This document shows positions 1 through 7,034 of a DNA stretch of 10,241 nucleotides, in pieces. Both the position numbers and the translations under genes were made by a program. Source of the DNA: Burkholderiaceae bacterium (GTDB lineage: Bacteria; Pseudomonadota; Gammaproteobacteria; Burkholderiales; Burkholderiaceae). The notes under the pieces are model-generated. The model saw nothing but the letters and a program-made list of their open reading frames with translations. It had not been told where the DNA came from and did not search any database. Every line of letters begins with the position of its first letter. Position 1 is the stretch's first letter. The DNA lies in the NCBI GenBank assembly GCA_023253905.1, contig JALREG010000049.1:1-10241 (forward strand), written 5' to 3'.

Positions 1-1072
1 CTGGCTCGAGCAGGTCCTGCAGCGTTTCCCCGGCACGGTGGTCGCAGTCACCCACGACCGCTATTTCCTCGACAACGCGGCCGAGTGGATCCTCGAACTC
101 GACCGGGGTCACGGCATTCCCTGGAAGGGCAACTACAGCTCCTGGCTCGAACAGAAGGAGGAGCGTCTGCAGACGGAGGCCAAGCAGGAAGTCGCGCGTA
201 TCAAGACGATGAAGGCGGAGCTCGAATGGGTCCGTCAGAATCCGAAGGGCCGGCAGGCCAAAAGCAAGGCGCGACTCGCCCGGTTCGAGGAATTGAGCTC
301 GCAGGAATATCAGAAACGCAATGAAACCCAGGAAATCTTTATTCCGGTGGCAGAGCGCCTGGGTGCCGAGGTGGTCGAGTTCAAGGATGTGAGCAAGGCC
401 TTCGGCGATCGTCTGCTTATGGATAAGGTGAGCTTCAAGGTGCCGCAGGGTGCGATCGTCGGCATCATCGGTCCCAACGGCGCCGGTAAGTCCACTCTGT
501 TCAGGATGATCAATGGGGTGGAGAAACCGGATTCCGGCAGCGTTGAAATCGGCAAAACCGTTCAGCTCGCATCCGTGGATCAGCTGCGCGATTCACTGCC
601 CAATGACAAGTCGGTCTGGGAGGCCATCTCGGGGGGCTCCGACCTCATCACCGTCGGCAAGTTCGAAATGCCGTCGCGCGCCTACATCGGACGCTTCAAT
701 TTCAAGGGCGCTGACCAGCAGAAGATCGTGGGCAAGCTCTCGGGCGGTGAGCGCGGGCGGCTGCATCTGGCCAAAACGCTCTCGACCGGCGGCAATGTGC
801 TGCTGCTCGATGAACCGTCCAACGACCTGGATGTGGAGACACTGCGTGCGCTGGAAGATGCGCTGCTCGAGTTTGCGGGCTGCGTGATGGTGATCTCCCA
901 TGACCGCTGGTTCCTCGACCGGATCGCCACGCACATCCTTGCTGCGGAAGGCGATTCGCAATGGGTGTTCCTCAACGGCAACTACCAGGAATATGAGGCC
1001 GACAAGAAGCGGCGCCTGGGCGAGGATGGCGCGCGTCCCACGCGTATTCGCTACAAGCCCATCGCCCGCTAG
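1..1072 (+). CDS. ettA: Energy-dependent translational throttle protein EttA, 3' part (ABC-F ATPase)
   Basis: EttA is a cytosolic ABC-F protein that binds the ribosomal E site and gates the first elongation steps according to ATP/ADP. The reading frame is open from base 2, so the gene starts left of the window; 356 residues are visible against about 555 for the E. coli protein. In order one sees the end of the first nucleotide-binding domain (switch motif [11 protein letters not shown]), a charged helical linker rich in Lys, Glu and Arg (about bases 140-340), and a complete second domain: Walker [10 protein letters not shown] near 471-497, signature LSGGERGR near 736-759, Walker [12 protein letters not shown] near 800-832 and switch ISHDRWFLD near 893-919. 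The tail [20 protein letters not shown] is characteristic of EttA and separates it from Uup or YheS. The Walker B context has Ser where Thr is usual (SNDLD). Stop is TAG at 1070-1072. It is a core gene with no functional link to the cluster downstream. Confidence 0.96.
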   Translation, partial: WLEQVLQRFPGTVVAVTHDRYFLDNAAEWILELDRGHGIPWKGNYSSWLEQKEERLQTEAKQEVARIKTMKAELEWVRQNPKGRQAKSKARLARFEELSSQEYQKRNETQEIFIPVAERLGAEVVEFKDVSKAFGDRLLMDKVSFKVPQGAIVGIIGPNGAGKSTLFRMINGVEKPDSGSVEIGKTVQLASVDQLRDSLPNDKSVWEAISGGSDLITVGKFEMPSRAYIGRFNFKGADQQKIVGKLSGGERGRLHLAKTLSTGGNVLLLDEPSNDLDVETLRALEDALLEFAGCVMVISHDRWFLDRIATHILAAEGDSQWVFLNGNYQEYEADKKRRLGEDGARPTRIRYKPIAR

Positions 1073-1407
1073 GCGTCAGGCGCGCCCCCGCCAGGCAACT
1101 GGCCCGATTCATCGAGCCAGCCCAGCGTTTCAGCCAACCTGCCCGTCACCCAGCCGATCTCTCCCTCGGTCAGGCCGAGGTCGGTGGCGGGCAGGCCCGC
1201 CCGGATTCTCTGTAGAACATCGGCCTCGGTGATGCCCAACCCATGGAGCTGGGCGCGGGCCGTTTCGCCCAGCATCTGGGCCAGATCCTCGCAGAGCTCA
1301 TGTCGCTCGAGCAGTTCAGCCCACGGCAGCGTCGGTTTGATCCGCCCGGGCGGCACATAGAGACGGACAAAGGCCTCGGGTACCTGACGCTGATTACCTT
1401 CATCCAA
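1069..1407 (-). CDS. Small conserved hypothetical protein (112 aa), probable TTG start
   Basis: Function unknown. The predicted product is acidic and helical, with a conserved-looking core: [10 protein letters not shown] near its N-terminus, then [28 protein letters not shown] and [16 protein letters not shown]. From memory, short Burkholderiales proteins annotated 'ATPase with chaperone activity' share these segments, but no ATPase motif is visible, so that name should not be taken literally. The frame stays open to an ATG at 1674 (201 aa), yet the extra 89 residues are low-complexity (His, Ser, Arg, Pro) and cross the inverted repeat, so they look noncoding. I place the start at TTG 1407-1405 because a GGAGG (1421-1417) sits 9 bases upstream and the protein-like sequence begins there. 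The TAG stop overlaps the convergent ettA stop inside CTAG (1069-1072). No terminator is visible between the two genes. Confidence 0.7.
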   Translation of the reverse strand: MDEGNQRQVPEAFVRLYVPPGRIKPTLPWAELLERHELCEDLAQMLGETARAQLHGLGITEADVLQRIRAGLPATDLGLTEGEIGWVTGRLAETLGWLDESGQLPGGGAPDA

Positions 1408-1416
1408 TTGGATGGG

Positions 1417-1421
1417 CCTCC
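1417..1421 (-). promoter_or_regulatory. Shine-Dalgarno GGAGG deciding a TTG start
   Basis: A GGAGG on the minus strand lies 9 bases before TTG 1407-1405. No ATG lies in frame nearby, so this site is the main argument for the short 112-residue form of the hypothetical gene rather than the 201-residue form. Confidence 0.55.
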
Positions 1422-1605
1422 GGATGCGACCGCGCCGACGGGGCGGTTGACCGTTGCGATGATAGAGGAGGGCGGTGCGAACGACGAGCGGCCGCGCCTC
1501 GAAACGGTGCGAATTGCACCGCCGGGAGGCGGAATGGTGGTGGGCTCCTGGGTTTTGGGCTGGCACGCCCTGTGCAAAGGGTGATGGCGAGTCGCTCCGG
1601 CTCAC

Positions 1606-1664
1606 CGCTCCCGCACCTGCGTTCCAAACTTCCTCCTCCTGACAGGAACGCGGGTGCGGGAGTG
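1606..1664. repeat. Long imperfect inverted repeat (candidate mRNA hairpin or operator)
   Basis: The left arm 1608-1625 (CTCCCGCACCTGCGTTCC) is the reverse complement of the right arm 1645-1662 (GGAACGCGGGTGCGGGAG) except for one T/G position at 1618, which is a G-U wobble as RNA. The stem extends outward by G1607-T1663 (wobble) and C1606-G1664, giving about 20 pairs. The 19-base loop (1626-1644) contains TTCCTCCTCCT, which is complementary to a Shine-Dalgarno sequence. It ends 34 bases before the ATG at 1699. It lacks a T tract, so a standard Rho-independent terminator is unlikely. TGACAG (1640-1645) can also pair with CTGTCA (1668-1673), giving a possible alternative fold. It could be a leader-RNA structure, a protein-binding palindrome or a dispersed palindromic repeat. 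Confidence 0.7.
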
Positions 1665-1698
1665 AATCTGTCACACCTCTGGCAAGGACCCGCTCAAC

Positions 1699-2811
1699 AT
1701 GACCGCTTCGAACGACCTGTTCGCCCGTTCTTCGTCAAATCATCCTGCTGACCTCGCAGAGGCCGCGATGCCGCGGCGCCGTCTGCTTGGCGCAACGGGC
1801 GCCGCGCTGGGGCTCGCACTTGCGCCCGGCTTGGCTGGCGTGGCGCATGCGCAGTCCAGCACCCCCATCCGGTTCGTGCTCGACTGGAAATATCAGGGGA
1901 TTCACGCCTGGTATTACCTCGCGATCGATCGAGGTTACTTTGCCGCAGAAAAAATCGATCTGACCATTGACCAGGGCGACGGTTCGGCCGCGACGGTGAC
2001 CAAGATCATGGCCGGCACCTATCAGGCTGGATTCGGCGACATCAACGCCATCATCCAGAACGCCTCGACGCGCCAGGGTGCAGCGCCCGTGATGGTCTAC
2101 ATGATTTACAACCGCACGCCATTCGCGCTGATGACGCGCTCGTCGAGCCCGATTCGCACGCTGAAAGATTTGGAAGGCAAGACGCTGGGCTCGCCGGCCA
2201 GTGGCGCGGCGATGAAGATGTTCCCGGTGCTGGCTGAGATGGCGGGCGTTGATGAGAGCAAGGTGAAGTGGCTCAATATGACGCCTAACCTTCAGGAGCA
2301 GATGCTGCTTCAGGGCCAGGTGGATGCTTCGGCCGTGTTCTCGGTCACGAGCTACATGAACCTGATCGCTCAGCGACTCGACCCGGAAAAAGACATCCGC
2401 TGGTTTCATTACGCCGATCACGGCATCGATCTGTACAGCAACGGCGTGATGGTGTCGCCGGCATTGCTACGCGATCGCCCCGAGGCGGTGGCGGGTCTGG
2501 TGCGTGCGGTCAATCGCGGCATGGCCGATGCCATTGCCAGCCCCGACGCTGCCATCGAGGCGCTGGCCAAGCGCGAACCGCTTATCAATCGCGATATCGA
2601 GAAGCGTCGACTGATTTACGCGCTCAACAACGTCATCCTCACCAAAGAGGCTGCAGCGATCGGTGTGGGTGACCTGTCCGACGATCGGCTCAAGCGTTCG
2701 ATTACTCAGCTCTCGAAGGCGTTCGAACTCAAGCGTGAACCGGCACCCGCAGAAATCTTTGATCGCAGATTCCTGCCGCCGGTTGCCCAGCGTCAGTTCA
2801 AGCTTTCCTGA
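1699..2811 (+). CDS. ABC transporter substrate-binding protein, NMT1/THI5-like (SBP1)
   Basis: Predicted periplasmic binding protein of the NMT1/THI5-like family (with SsuA/TauA/NrtA/ThiY relatives), 370 aa. It would deliver a small molecule to an ABC permease; ThiY-type members bind pyrimidines. The N-terminus carries a Tat-like signal: arginines 26-28 (PRRRLLGATG), a hydrophobic stretch and VAHA before Gln52. The mature part shows LDWKYQG, DRGYF, the loop AGFGDIN, then KDLEGKTLG (hinge region) and NLQEQMLLQGQVDA, all typical of the family. The fungal THI5 CCCFC motif is absent, so it is not an HMP-P synthase. Start ATG 1699 has AAGGA (1684-1688) 10 bases upstream; ATG 1768 (MPRRRLLG) with AGAGG at 1758-1762 is a real alternative that would give a more ordinary signal length. 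It is the first gene of the operon, only 5 bases before the amidohydrolase. About half of its residues match SBP2 at 7862-8920. Confidence 0.92.
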   Translation: MTASNDLFARSSSNHPADLAEAAMPRRRLLGATGAALGLALAPGLAGVAHAQSSTPIRFVLDWKYQGIHAWYYLAIDRGYFAAEKIDLTIDQGDGSAATVTKIMAGTYQAGFGDINAIIQNASTRQGAAPVMVYMIYNRTPFALMTRSSSPIRTLKDLEGKTLGSPASGAAMKMFPVLAEMAGVDESKVKWLNMTPNLQEQMLLQGQVDASAVFSVTSYMNLIAQRLDPEKDIRWFHYADHGIDLYSNGVMVSPALLRDRPEAVAGLVRAVNRGMADAIASPDAAIEALAKREPLINRDIEKRRLIYALNNVILTKEAAAIGVGDLSDDRLKRSITQLSKAFELKREPAPAEIFDRRFLPPVAQRQFKLS

Positions 2812-2816
2812 GCGGC

Positions 2817-4376
2817 ATGAGCGCCGGTTCCACGCCCGGCCGCTGGCGGCTGGGCGCAGCGTGGGCTGCCTGCGTGCCCGGGGCAGTGCCGTCACTGCGT
2901 GATGCGCAACTGGAAGTTGAGGGGGGGGTGATCCGCGAGGTGACGGCTGGCGTGGCGCCGTGTGCGGTCGACATGCCAACGCTTGACTGCACTGGCCTTC
3001 CTCACGCCCGCAGGCTGTTGGTGCCGGCGCTTGCCAATGCGCACGATCATGCCCGCACGTATCGGTCAAGCACAATTGGTGGTTGGGGCCTGCCACTCGA
3101 AGCCTGGCTACCGCTTCTGTCGCTGTTGCCTGGCGTGGATCCTTATCTGGTGGCGTCGACCTCGTTTGCGCGTTCGGTCCGGCGCGGGGCCACCGCGGTG
3201 ATGGTTCATTACACTCGCACGCAGGGTACGGTTGGGCCGGTCGAAGAGGCGCTTGCCGTCGCGCGTGCGGCGCGCGACGTCGGGATCCGGATCGGATTCG
3301 CGGTATCGCTCCGTGATCGTCAGCCGCTGGGATACTGCGCCGACCCGGTGGTTCTGGACCGGTTGCGGCCGTCAATACGGGAACCGATCGCCCGCCGGAT
3401 TGCGGCGCCAGCGCCATCGGTTGCGGTGCAGCTCGAGCGTGCTGCCGAGATCGCCGCAGCGATTGAAAGCGACCCCACACTTGCCCACCATGTCACCGTA
3501 CAACTGGGGCCGACTGCCGTGCAGTGGTGTACGCCTGAGCTGCTGCAGGCGGTGGCGGCACGTAGCGCCACTGAGGGGCGGCCGGTGCACATGCATCTTC
3601 TCGAGACACGGTATCAGCGCGAGTGGGCCGATGAGCAGTATCCAGGCGGCATGGTGCGCTGGCTCGATTCGATCGGTCTGCTGTCGCCGCGACTCACGCT
3701 CGCGCACTGCGCATGGGCGCGCCCGGACGAACTGGAATTACTCGCCGAACGCGGCGTCACGATCGCAGTGAACACCAGCTCGAACCTGCACCTGCGTTCA
3801 GGCATTGCGCCGGTGGCGGCCATGCGAGCGGCCGGTTGCCGGATTGCCATGGGACTGGACGGGCTCGCGTTCGATGAAGACGACGATGGCCTTCGCGAAA
3901 TGCGACTGGCGGGCGCGCTTCATCGCGGCTGGGGTTTCGAGGCCGACTGGTCCGATGCTTCGCTCTGGCAATTCGCAAGCAGCACCGGTCGGCGCTCGGT
4001 GATGGGGGCGGCCAAAGACCGGGCGCAGCCAGGCGGGCGGCTTGAGCGCGGCCATGCGGCCGATCTCCTGGTGCTGGATCTGGATCGGGTCGACGGCGAC
4101 TTCGGGCTGATCCCTGATGTCGATCCGGTCGCACCCTTTATGGCGCGTGCCCATGCCGATGCCATCGCATCGGTGATTGCAGGCGGGCAGGTACGGGTTC
4201 GCGACGGGCGGGTCACCGGTGTGGACGAGCCAGCGTTACGTGATGAACTCGCGGCCCGCACTCGGTCAGCGATCGAAGCGGATAGTCAGTGGCGGGCCTG
4301 GCGTGACACGCTTAAGGATTTTGCCCAGGATCTCGGGCCGTTTTATCGCGGTCGGCAGTTTCTTGGCTGCTGTTGA
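2817..4376 (+). CDS. Metal-dependent amidohydrolase, ATZ/TRZ (cytosine deaminase/chlorohydrolase-like)
   Basis: A 519-aa member of the amidohydrolase superfamily, probably cytosolic, that hydrolyses a C-N (or C-Cl) bond, most often deaminating a heterocycle. Visible metal-site residues are H76 and H78 (ANAHDHART), H258/H260 (VHMHLLETRYQ, one likely metal ligand and one neighbouring residue), H297 (LTLAHCAW) and D348 (GLDGLAFDEDDD). The spacing and the HMHLLET segment resemble the cytosine deaminase/TrzN/AtzB side of the superfamily rather than ring-opening dihydroorotases. There is no carboxylated-lysine motif, so a mononuclear centre is expected. Residues 1-70 and about 400-470 form the small beta domain. 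The start is 5 bases after the SBP1 stop with no strong Shine-Dalgarno site, suggesting translational coupling. A run of eight G (2921-2928) lies in codons 35-38. The substrate is unknown. At 519 aa it is somewhat longer than typical family members (about 450-480). Confidence 0.9.
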   Translation: MSAGSTPGRWRLGAAWAACVPGAVPSLRDAQLEVEGGVIREVTAGVAPCAVDMPTLDCTGLPHARRLLVPALANAHDHARTYRSSTIGGWGLPLEAWLPLLSLLPGVDPYLVASTSFARSVRRGATAVMVHYTRTQGTVGPVEEALAVARAARDVGIRIGFAVSLRDRQPLGYCADPVVLDRLRPSIREPIARRIAAPAPSVAVQLERAAEIAAAIESDPTLAHHVTVQLGPTAVQWCTPELLQAVAARSATEGRPVHMHLLETRYQREWADEQYPGGMVRWLDSIGLLSPRLTLAHCAWARPDELELLAERGVTIAVNTSSNLHLRSGIAPVAAMRAAGCRIAMGLDGLAFDEDDDGLREMRLAGALHRGWGFEADWSDASLWQFASSTGRRSVMGAAKDRAQPGGRLERGHAADLLVLDLDRVDGDFGLIPDVDPVAPFMARAHADAIASVIAGGQVRVRDGRVTGVDEPALRDELAARTRSAIEADSQWRAWRDTLKDFAQDLGPFYRGRQFLGCC

Positions 4377-4389
4377 GGGGTGGTGATTC

Positions 4390-4599
4390 ATGGATACTCA
4401 AGAGGCGCTCGCACGGCTGCTCGATGCCAACGCGGCCGTGCTGAACCTTCCGATCAGCGAGACCCAGCGACCGGGTGTGCTCTCGTACCTGGCACTGGCC
4501 GAGTCGATGCATCGCCTCCTGCTGCCGGTTCAGCTGGGACCCGCCGATGAGTCAGCGGTGGTGTTCGTACCCCAGCCGCCTGGAGCTGGGCATGAGTGA
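4390..4599 (+). CDS. AtzG-like protein (DUF4089), small partner of AtzE-family amidase
   Basis: A 69-aa protein of the AtzG-like/DUF4089 family. Known members (AtzG of Pseudomonas sp. ADP, HpxX of Klebsiella) are encoded directly before an AtzE-family amidase; AtzG forms a complex with AtzE, and its fold resembles GatC, the stabilising subunit of the GatCAB amidotransferase. Visible here are a helical N-terminal half (TQEALARLLDANAAVLNLPI), a turn with PGV, and a second helix (LALAESMHRLLLPVQL) followed by a flexible tail; this two-helix plan with conserved leucines and PGV is the family signature. A strong AGGGG (4376-4380) precedes ATG 4390 by 9 bases. The last 8 bases overlap the amidase start, so the two products are likely made in step. 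It has no catalytic residues of its own. Confidence 0.87.
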   Translation: MDTQEALARLLDANAAVLNLPISETQRPGVLSYLALAESMHRLLLPVQLGPADESAVVFVPQPPGAGHE

Positions 4600-6007
4600 G
4601 CCGGTTGCCACGGCCCGCGCCATCGCGATGGCGGTGCATGGGGGCGAGCGTTCAGCCCTTGATGCAGTGGAGGGCTCACTAGCCCGCATCGCTGCCACCG
4701 ATTCGTCGCTCAATGCCTTCACCGAGGTGCTGGCCGAACGTGCGCGGGCGAGGGCTGCGAGCCTTGATCGGATGCCAGCGGCTGAGCGCATGCGCCTGCC
4801 GCTTGCGGGTGTTCCTTTCGCCGTCAAGAATCTCTTTGATATCGAGGGACTGCGCACCCTAGCGGGATCGCGGATCGAGCGCGATAGCGCCCCGGCTGCT
4901 CGGGACGCGCTCCTGGTTCGGCGCCTTGAAGCCGCTGGCGCGGTGCTCGTGGGTGCCCTCAATATGGATGAGTACGCGTACGGCTTCACCACTGAAAACA
5001 GCCATGTGGGGCCGACGCGAAATCCGCATGACTTCGCAAAAATCGCTGGCGGTTCCTCGGGAGGTTCGGGGGCCGCGGTGGCGGCCGGCCAGGTGCCGCT
5101 TTCGCTCGGGTCGGACACCAATGGGTCGATTCGGGTTCCAGCATCGCTTTGCGGCGTATTCGGCCTTCGGCCCACCTATGGCAGGCTGCCGCGCACCGGG
5201 AGCTATCCGTTTGTGGCGAGCATTGATGCACTGGGTCCGTTTGCCCGCAGCACTGATGATCTGGCACTTGCCTATTCGGTCATGCTGGGTCGCGATGCCG
5301 GTGACCCTGCCAGTTTGATATCGCCTCAGGACGGGGCAGCGATCGAGTCGGGCGGCGCTGCCGGGATCACGTCCATCAGGGGCCTCCGAATCGCCACGCT
5401 CACTGGCTATTTCGAAGACCACGCCGGCGAGCAGGCACGCGAGGCGGTGGCCACGGTGGCAGGCGCGCTCGGTGTCACCGCACGCGCGACGCTGACCGGT
5501 GCCGAGCATGCGCGCGCGGCTGCCTTCCTCATTACCAATGCCGAGGGCGGCGCGCTTCATCTCGATGATCTGCGCGCGCGAGCCGATGACTTCGACCCCC
5601 TCATCCGCGACCGTATGCTGGCGGGCGCGCTGTTGCCGGCAGCGTGGATCGATCGCGCGCGACGCGTTCGTCAGCGCGTGGCGTTCGAAGCGGCGCGGCT
5701 CTTTGAACAGTTCGATGTACTGCTGGCGGCGGCCACGCCCGGGCCTGCGACACCAATCGGGGCGTCCACCTTCAGCATTAACGGACGCACGCTGGCTGCA
5801 CGGCCCAATATGGGCCTCCTCACCCAGCCGATCTCCTGTGTGGGTCTGCCGGTCTGCGCTGTGCCAGTGTGGTCTGCCCGACCTGATTGGCCGCTGCCGG
5901 TTGGGGTTCAAATCATCACCGCGCCCTGGCGAGAGGATCTGGCACTCGCGGTCGCGGCCGAGCTTGAGCGCGCTGGGGTGGTGCGCGCACCCGTGGCTGC
6001 CCTCTGA
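4592..6007 (+). CDS. AtzE-family amidase (amidase-signature hydrolase)
   Basis: A 471-aa amidase-signature enzyme of the AtzE family, cytosolic. Characterised AtzE hydrolyses 1-carboxybiuret in cyanuric acid mineralisation, and HpxY is a purine/oxamate-cluster relative. The Ser-cisSer-Lys triad is complete: K79 (GVPFAVKNLFD), cis-Ser S155 (IAGGSSGGSG) and nucleophile S179 (SDTNGSIRVPAS); the 24-residue gap between the serines is the family value. NMDEYAYGFTTENSHVGPTRNP (positions 124-145) is a strong AtzE/GatA-type segment. I chose ATG 4592 over an upstream ATG at 4475 because GGAG (4582-4585) lies 6 bases ahead, the protein then starts like its family, and the upstream frame only shadows the AtzG gene. 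Its stop abuts the convergent LysR gene inside TGATCA. The substrate here is unproven; a linear ureide or acylurea is plausible from the family. Confidence 0.93.
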   Translation: MSEPVATARAIAMAVHGGERSALDAVEGSLARIAATDSSLNAFTEVLAERARARAASLDRMPAAERMRLPLAGVPFAVKNLFDIEGLRTLAGSRIERDSAPAARDALLVRRLEAAGAVLVGALNMDEYAYGFTTENSHVGPTRNPHDFAKIAGGSSGGSGAAVAAGQVPLSLGSDTNGSIRVPASLCGVFGLRPTYGRLPRTGSYPFVASIDALGPFARSTDDLALAYSVMLGRDAGDPASLISPQDGAAIESGGAAGITSIRGLRIATLTGYFEDHAGEQAREAVATVAGALGVTARATLTGAEHARAAAFLITNAEGGALHLDDLRARADDFDPLIRDRMLAGALLPAAWIDRARRVRQRVAFEAARLFEQFDVLLAAATPGPATPIGASTFSINGRTLAARPNMGLLTQPISCVGLPVCAVPVWSARPDWPLPVGVQIITAPWREDLALAVAAELERAGVVRAPVAAL

Positions 6008-6937
6008 TCAGATATCGGCCGGGTCGTGCTGTTGCTCCCCCGGAGGCGGGGCGGTGAGGCGGTCACGCAGATGCTCGGCAAGCGCCGTGGCGATCACTGG
6101 CATGGAGCGTTCTCGCAGATGGGCGAGCACCATCTGCCCACGCGGAAAGCCGCGGTCCTCAATGTCGCGCGCCACCAGTTGGCCCCCGTCGCTTACCGCG
6201 CCAAGTGCGATCTGAAACGTGATCGCCTGATCGTGGAGCAGGCAGCCCCGGAGAAATTCGAAGCTGTTGCTCTCGATGACGGGTGAAAGCCTGAGCGAAC
6301 TTCGCGTGAGGAATCGGTCGAGCAGCTGGCGTCCGCCAACATCAGGATTGGCGAGCACGATCGGGTAGTCGACACACTGCCTTAGTCGGACCGGACCGCC
6401 CGCGCGAGCGAGCGGATGGTCGCGATGCATCAGCAGCATCAGCCTTTGTTCGAAGCTTGCGAGCGCCTCGATATCGGGGTCGGCGTCAAGTCCGAAGGTG
6501 AGTGCGAGATCGCTTTCGTAGCTGCGAAGCGCGGCAATCGCGCGTAACCGGTCTCCGACCTGCACCTCGAAATCGACCAGCGGGTGGCGGCGCCGGAACG
6601 ACGCGAGCGCGGCGGGCAGGAAGACAGGCGCCGTGGCCTGGCTCGCGATCAACCGGATCCTGCCGCGTCGCAAGCCCTTCAAATCTTCGATCGCCGAGCG
6701 AACCTGCTCCAGTGCTGCGCCTCGCTCGCGGATGTATTGAAGGAATAACTCACCGGCTGCGGTGAGTCGCATGCCGCGCGGCAGCCGTTCAAAGATGGGG
6801 GTGCCCAACTCTTCTTCGATGTCGAGCAGGCGCCGGTTGACGGCCGACGCTGCCACGTGGAGCCGCTCGGCTGCCTGACGGATGGAGCCACAGCGGGCGA
6901 CTTCGTCGAGATATCGCAGATGTCGGAGATGGTTCAT
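6008..6937 (-). CDS. LysR-type transcriptional regulator
   Basis: A 309-aa DNA-binding regulator with the usual LysR layout. Residues 1-60 hold the winged helix-turn-helix: HLRYLDEVARCGSIRQAAERL, then SAVNRRLLDIEEELGTPIFER and MRLTAAGE. This is followed by a linker helix and an effector-binding domain that begins near RGRIRLIASQATAPVFLPAALASF. I chose ATG 6937-6935 (minus strand), with AAAGG about 7 bases upstream. The open frame extends a further 99 codons upstream, but those residues are antisense to the hydrolase gene and do not look like protein. It is divergent from the cysteine hydrolase operon across 97 bases and convergent with the amidase gene with no gap (stops share TGATCA). By family rule it probably controls the divergent operon and itself, with a pathway metabolite as co-inducer. 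Control of the SBP1 operon is possible but not shown. Confidence 0.95.
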   Translation of the reverse strand: MNHLRHLRYLDEVARCGSIRQAAERLHVAASAVNRRLLDIEEELGTPIFERLPRGMRLTAAGELFLQYIRERGAALEQVRSAIEDLKGLRRGRIRLIASQATAPVFLPAALASFRRRHPLVDFEVQVGDRLRAIAALRSYESDLALTFGLDADPDIEALASFEQRLMLLMHRDHPLARAGGPVRLRQCVDYPIVLANPDVGGRQLLDRFLTRSSLRLSPVIESNSFEFLRGCLLHDQAITFQIALGAVSDGGQLVARDIEDRGFPRGQMVLAHLRERSMPVIATALAEHLRDRLTAPPPGEQQHDPADI

Positions 6938-6952
6938 GGGCACACCTTTAGT

Positions 6953-6969
6953 GTTGCCAAAAAGGCAAC
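6953..6969. promoter_or_regulatory. Candidate LysR operator: GTTGCC-N5-GGCAAC palindrome
   Basis: This is a perfect 6-base inverted repeat around AAAAA, inside the 97-base divergent region. T6955 and A6967 give the T-N11-A pattern typical of LysR recognition sites. A further direct copy of GGCAAC (GGCAACG) lies at 6996-7002, 32 bases (about three helix turns) after the right half-site, as expected for paired LysR recognition and activation sites. The palindrome overlaps the predicted transcription start of the regulator gene, which would fit autorepression. Confidence 0.6.
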
Positions 6970-6970
6970 G

Positions 6971-7000
6971 TATATAGCTCAAAAAAGAATACATCGGCAA
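6971..7000 (-). promoter_or_regulatory. Candidate sigma-70 promoter of the LysR gene
   Basis: On the minus strand TTGCCG (7000-6995, 4 of 6 to TTGACA) is followed by an 18-base spacer and TATATA (6976-6971, 4 of 6 to TATAAT). It would give a leader of roughly 27 bases to ATG 6937. TATATA reads the same on the other strand, so it could also serve the divergent operon with a poor -35 TTTAGT at 6947-6952. Weak evidence from matching by eye. Confidence 0.33.
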
Positions 7001-7002
7001 CG
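6996..7002. promoter_or_regulatory. Third LysR half-site GGCAACG
   Basis: An exact copy of the right half of the palindrome plus the next base (6964-6970), 32 bases away. It is a candidate second contact for the regulator tetramer and overlaps the candidate -35 box of the regulator gene. It has no matching inverted partner. Confidence 0.4.
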
Positions 7003-7034
7003 CTCTCTGGCATGGCTCCTGCACCTTCGGAACC

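Larger units (their letters stand above)
1408..1698. other. Divergent intergenic region, no credible gene
   Basis: About 290 bases separate the minus-strand hypothetical gene from the first plus-strand operon. Open frames cross it on both strands, but their translations are low-complexity and lack recognisable motifs. It should hold the promoters for both sides. I found no convincing sigma-70 pair. The one strong structural element is the inverted repeat at 1606-1664. Confidence 0.6.

Noticed and set aside
1606..1664. Rho-independent terminator
   Set aside because: The stem is strong but the loop is 19 bases and no T run follows on either strand.
1408..1674. N-terminal 89 codons of the longer minus-strand frame, starting with ATG at 1674
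   Set aside because: Low-complexity composition, overlap with the inverted repeat and a better Shine-Dalgarno/TTG start downstream make it unlikely to be translated as part of the protein.
1699..2811. HMP-P synthase (THI5) identity for the NMT1-like proteins
   Set aside because: Both have export signals and lack the CCCFC iron-binding motif, so they are binding proteins rather than enzymes.
2467..3480. 337-codon minus-strand open frame opposite SBP1 and the amidohydrolase
   Set aside because: The composition is Arg/Pro/His-rich with no motif, the usual shadow of high-GC coding sequence, and both opposite-strand genes have intact family motifs.
4475..4591. Upstream ATG extension of the AtzE-family amidase
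   Set aside because: It overlaps most of the AtzG-like gene in another frame, the residues are Cys/Trp/Arg/Ser-rich and unlike the family, and a good ribosome site precedes 4592.
4859..5911. 350-codon minus-strand open frame opposite the amidase
   Set aside because: It is a shadow of a gene with a full catalytic triad; no family resemblance and no start signals.
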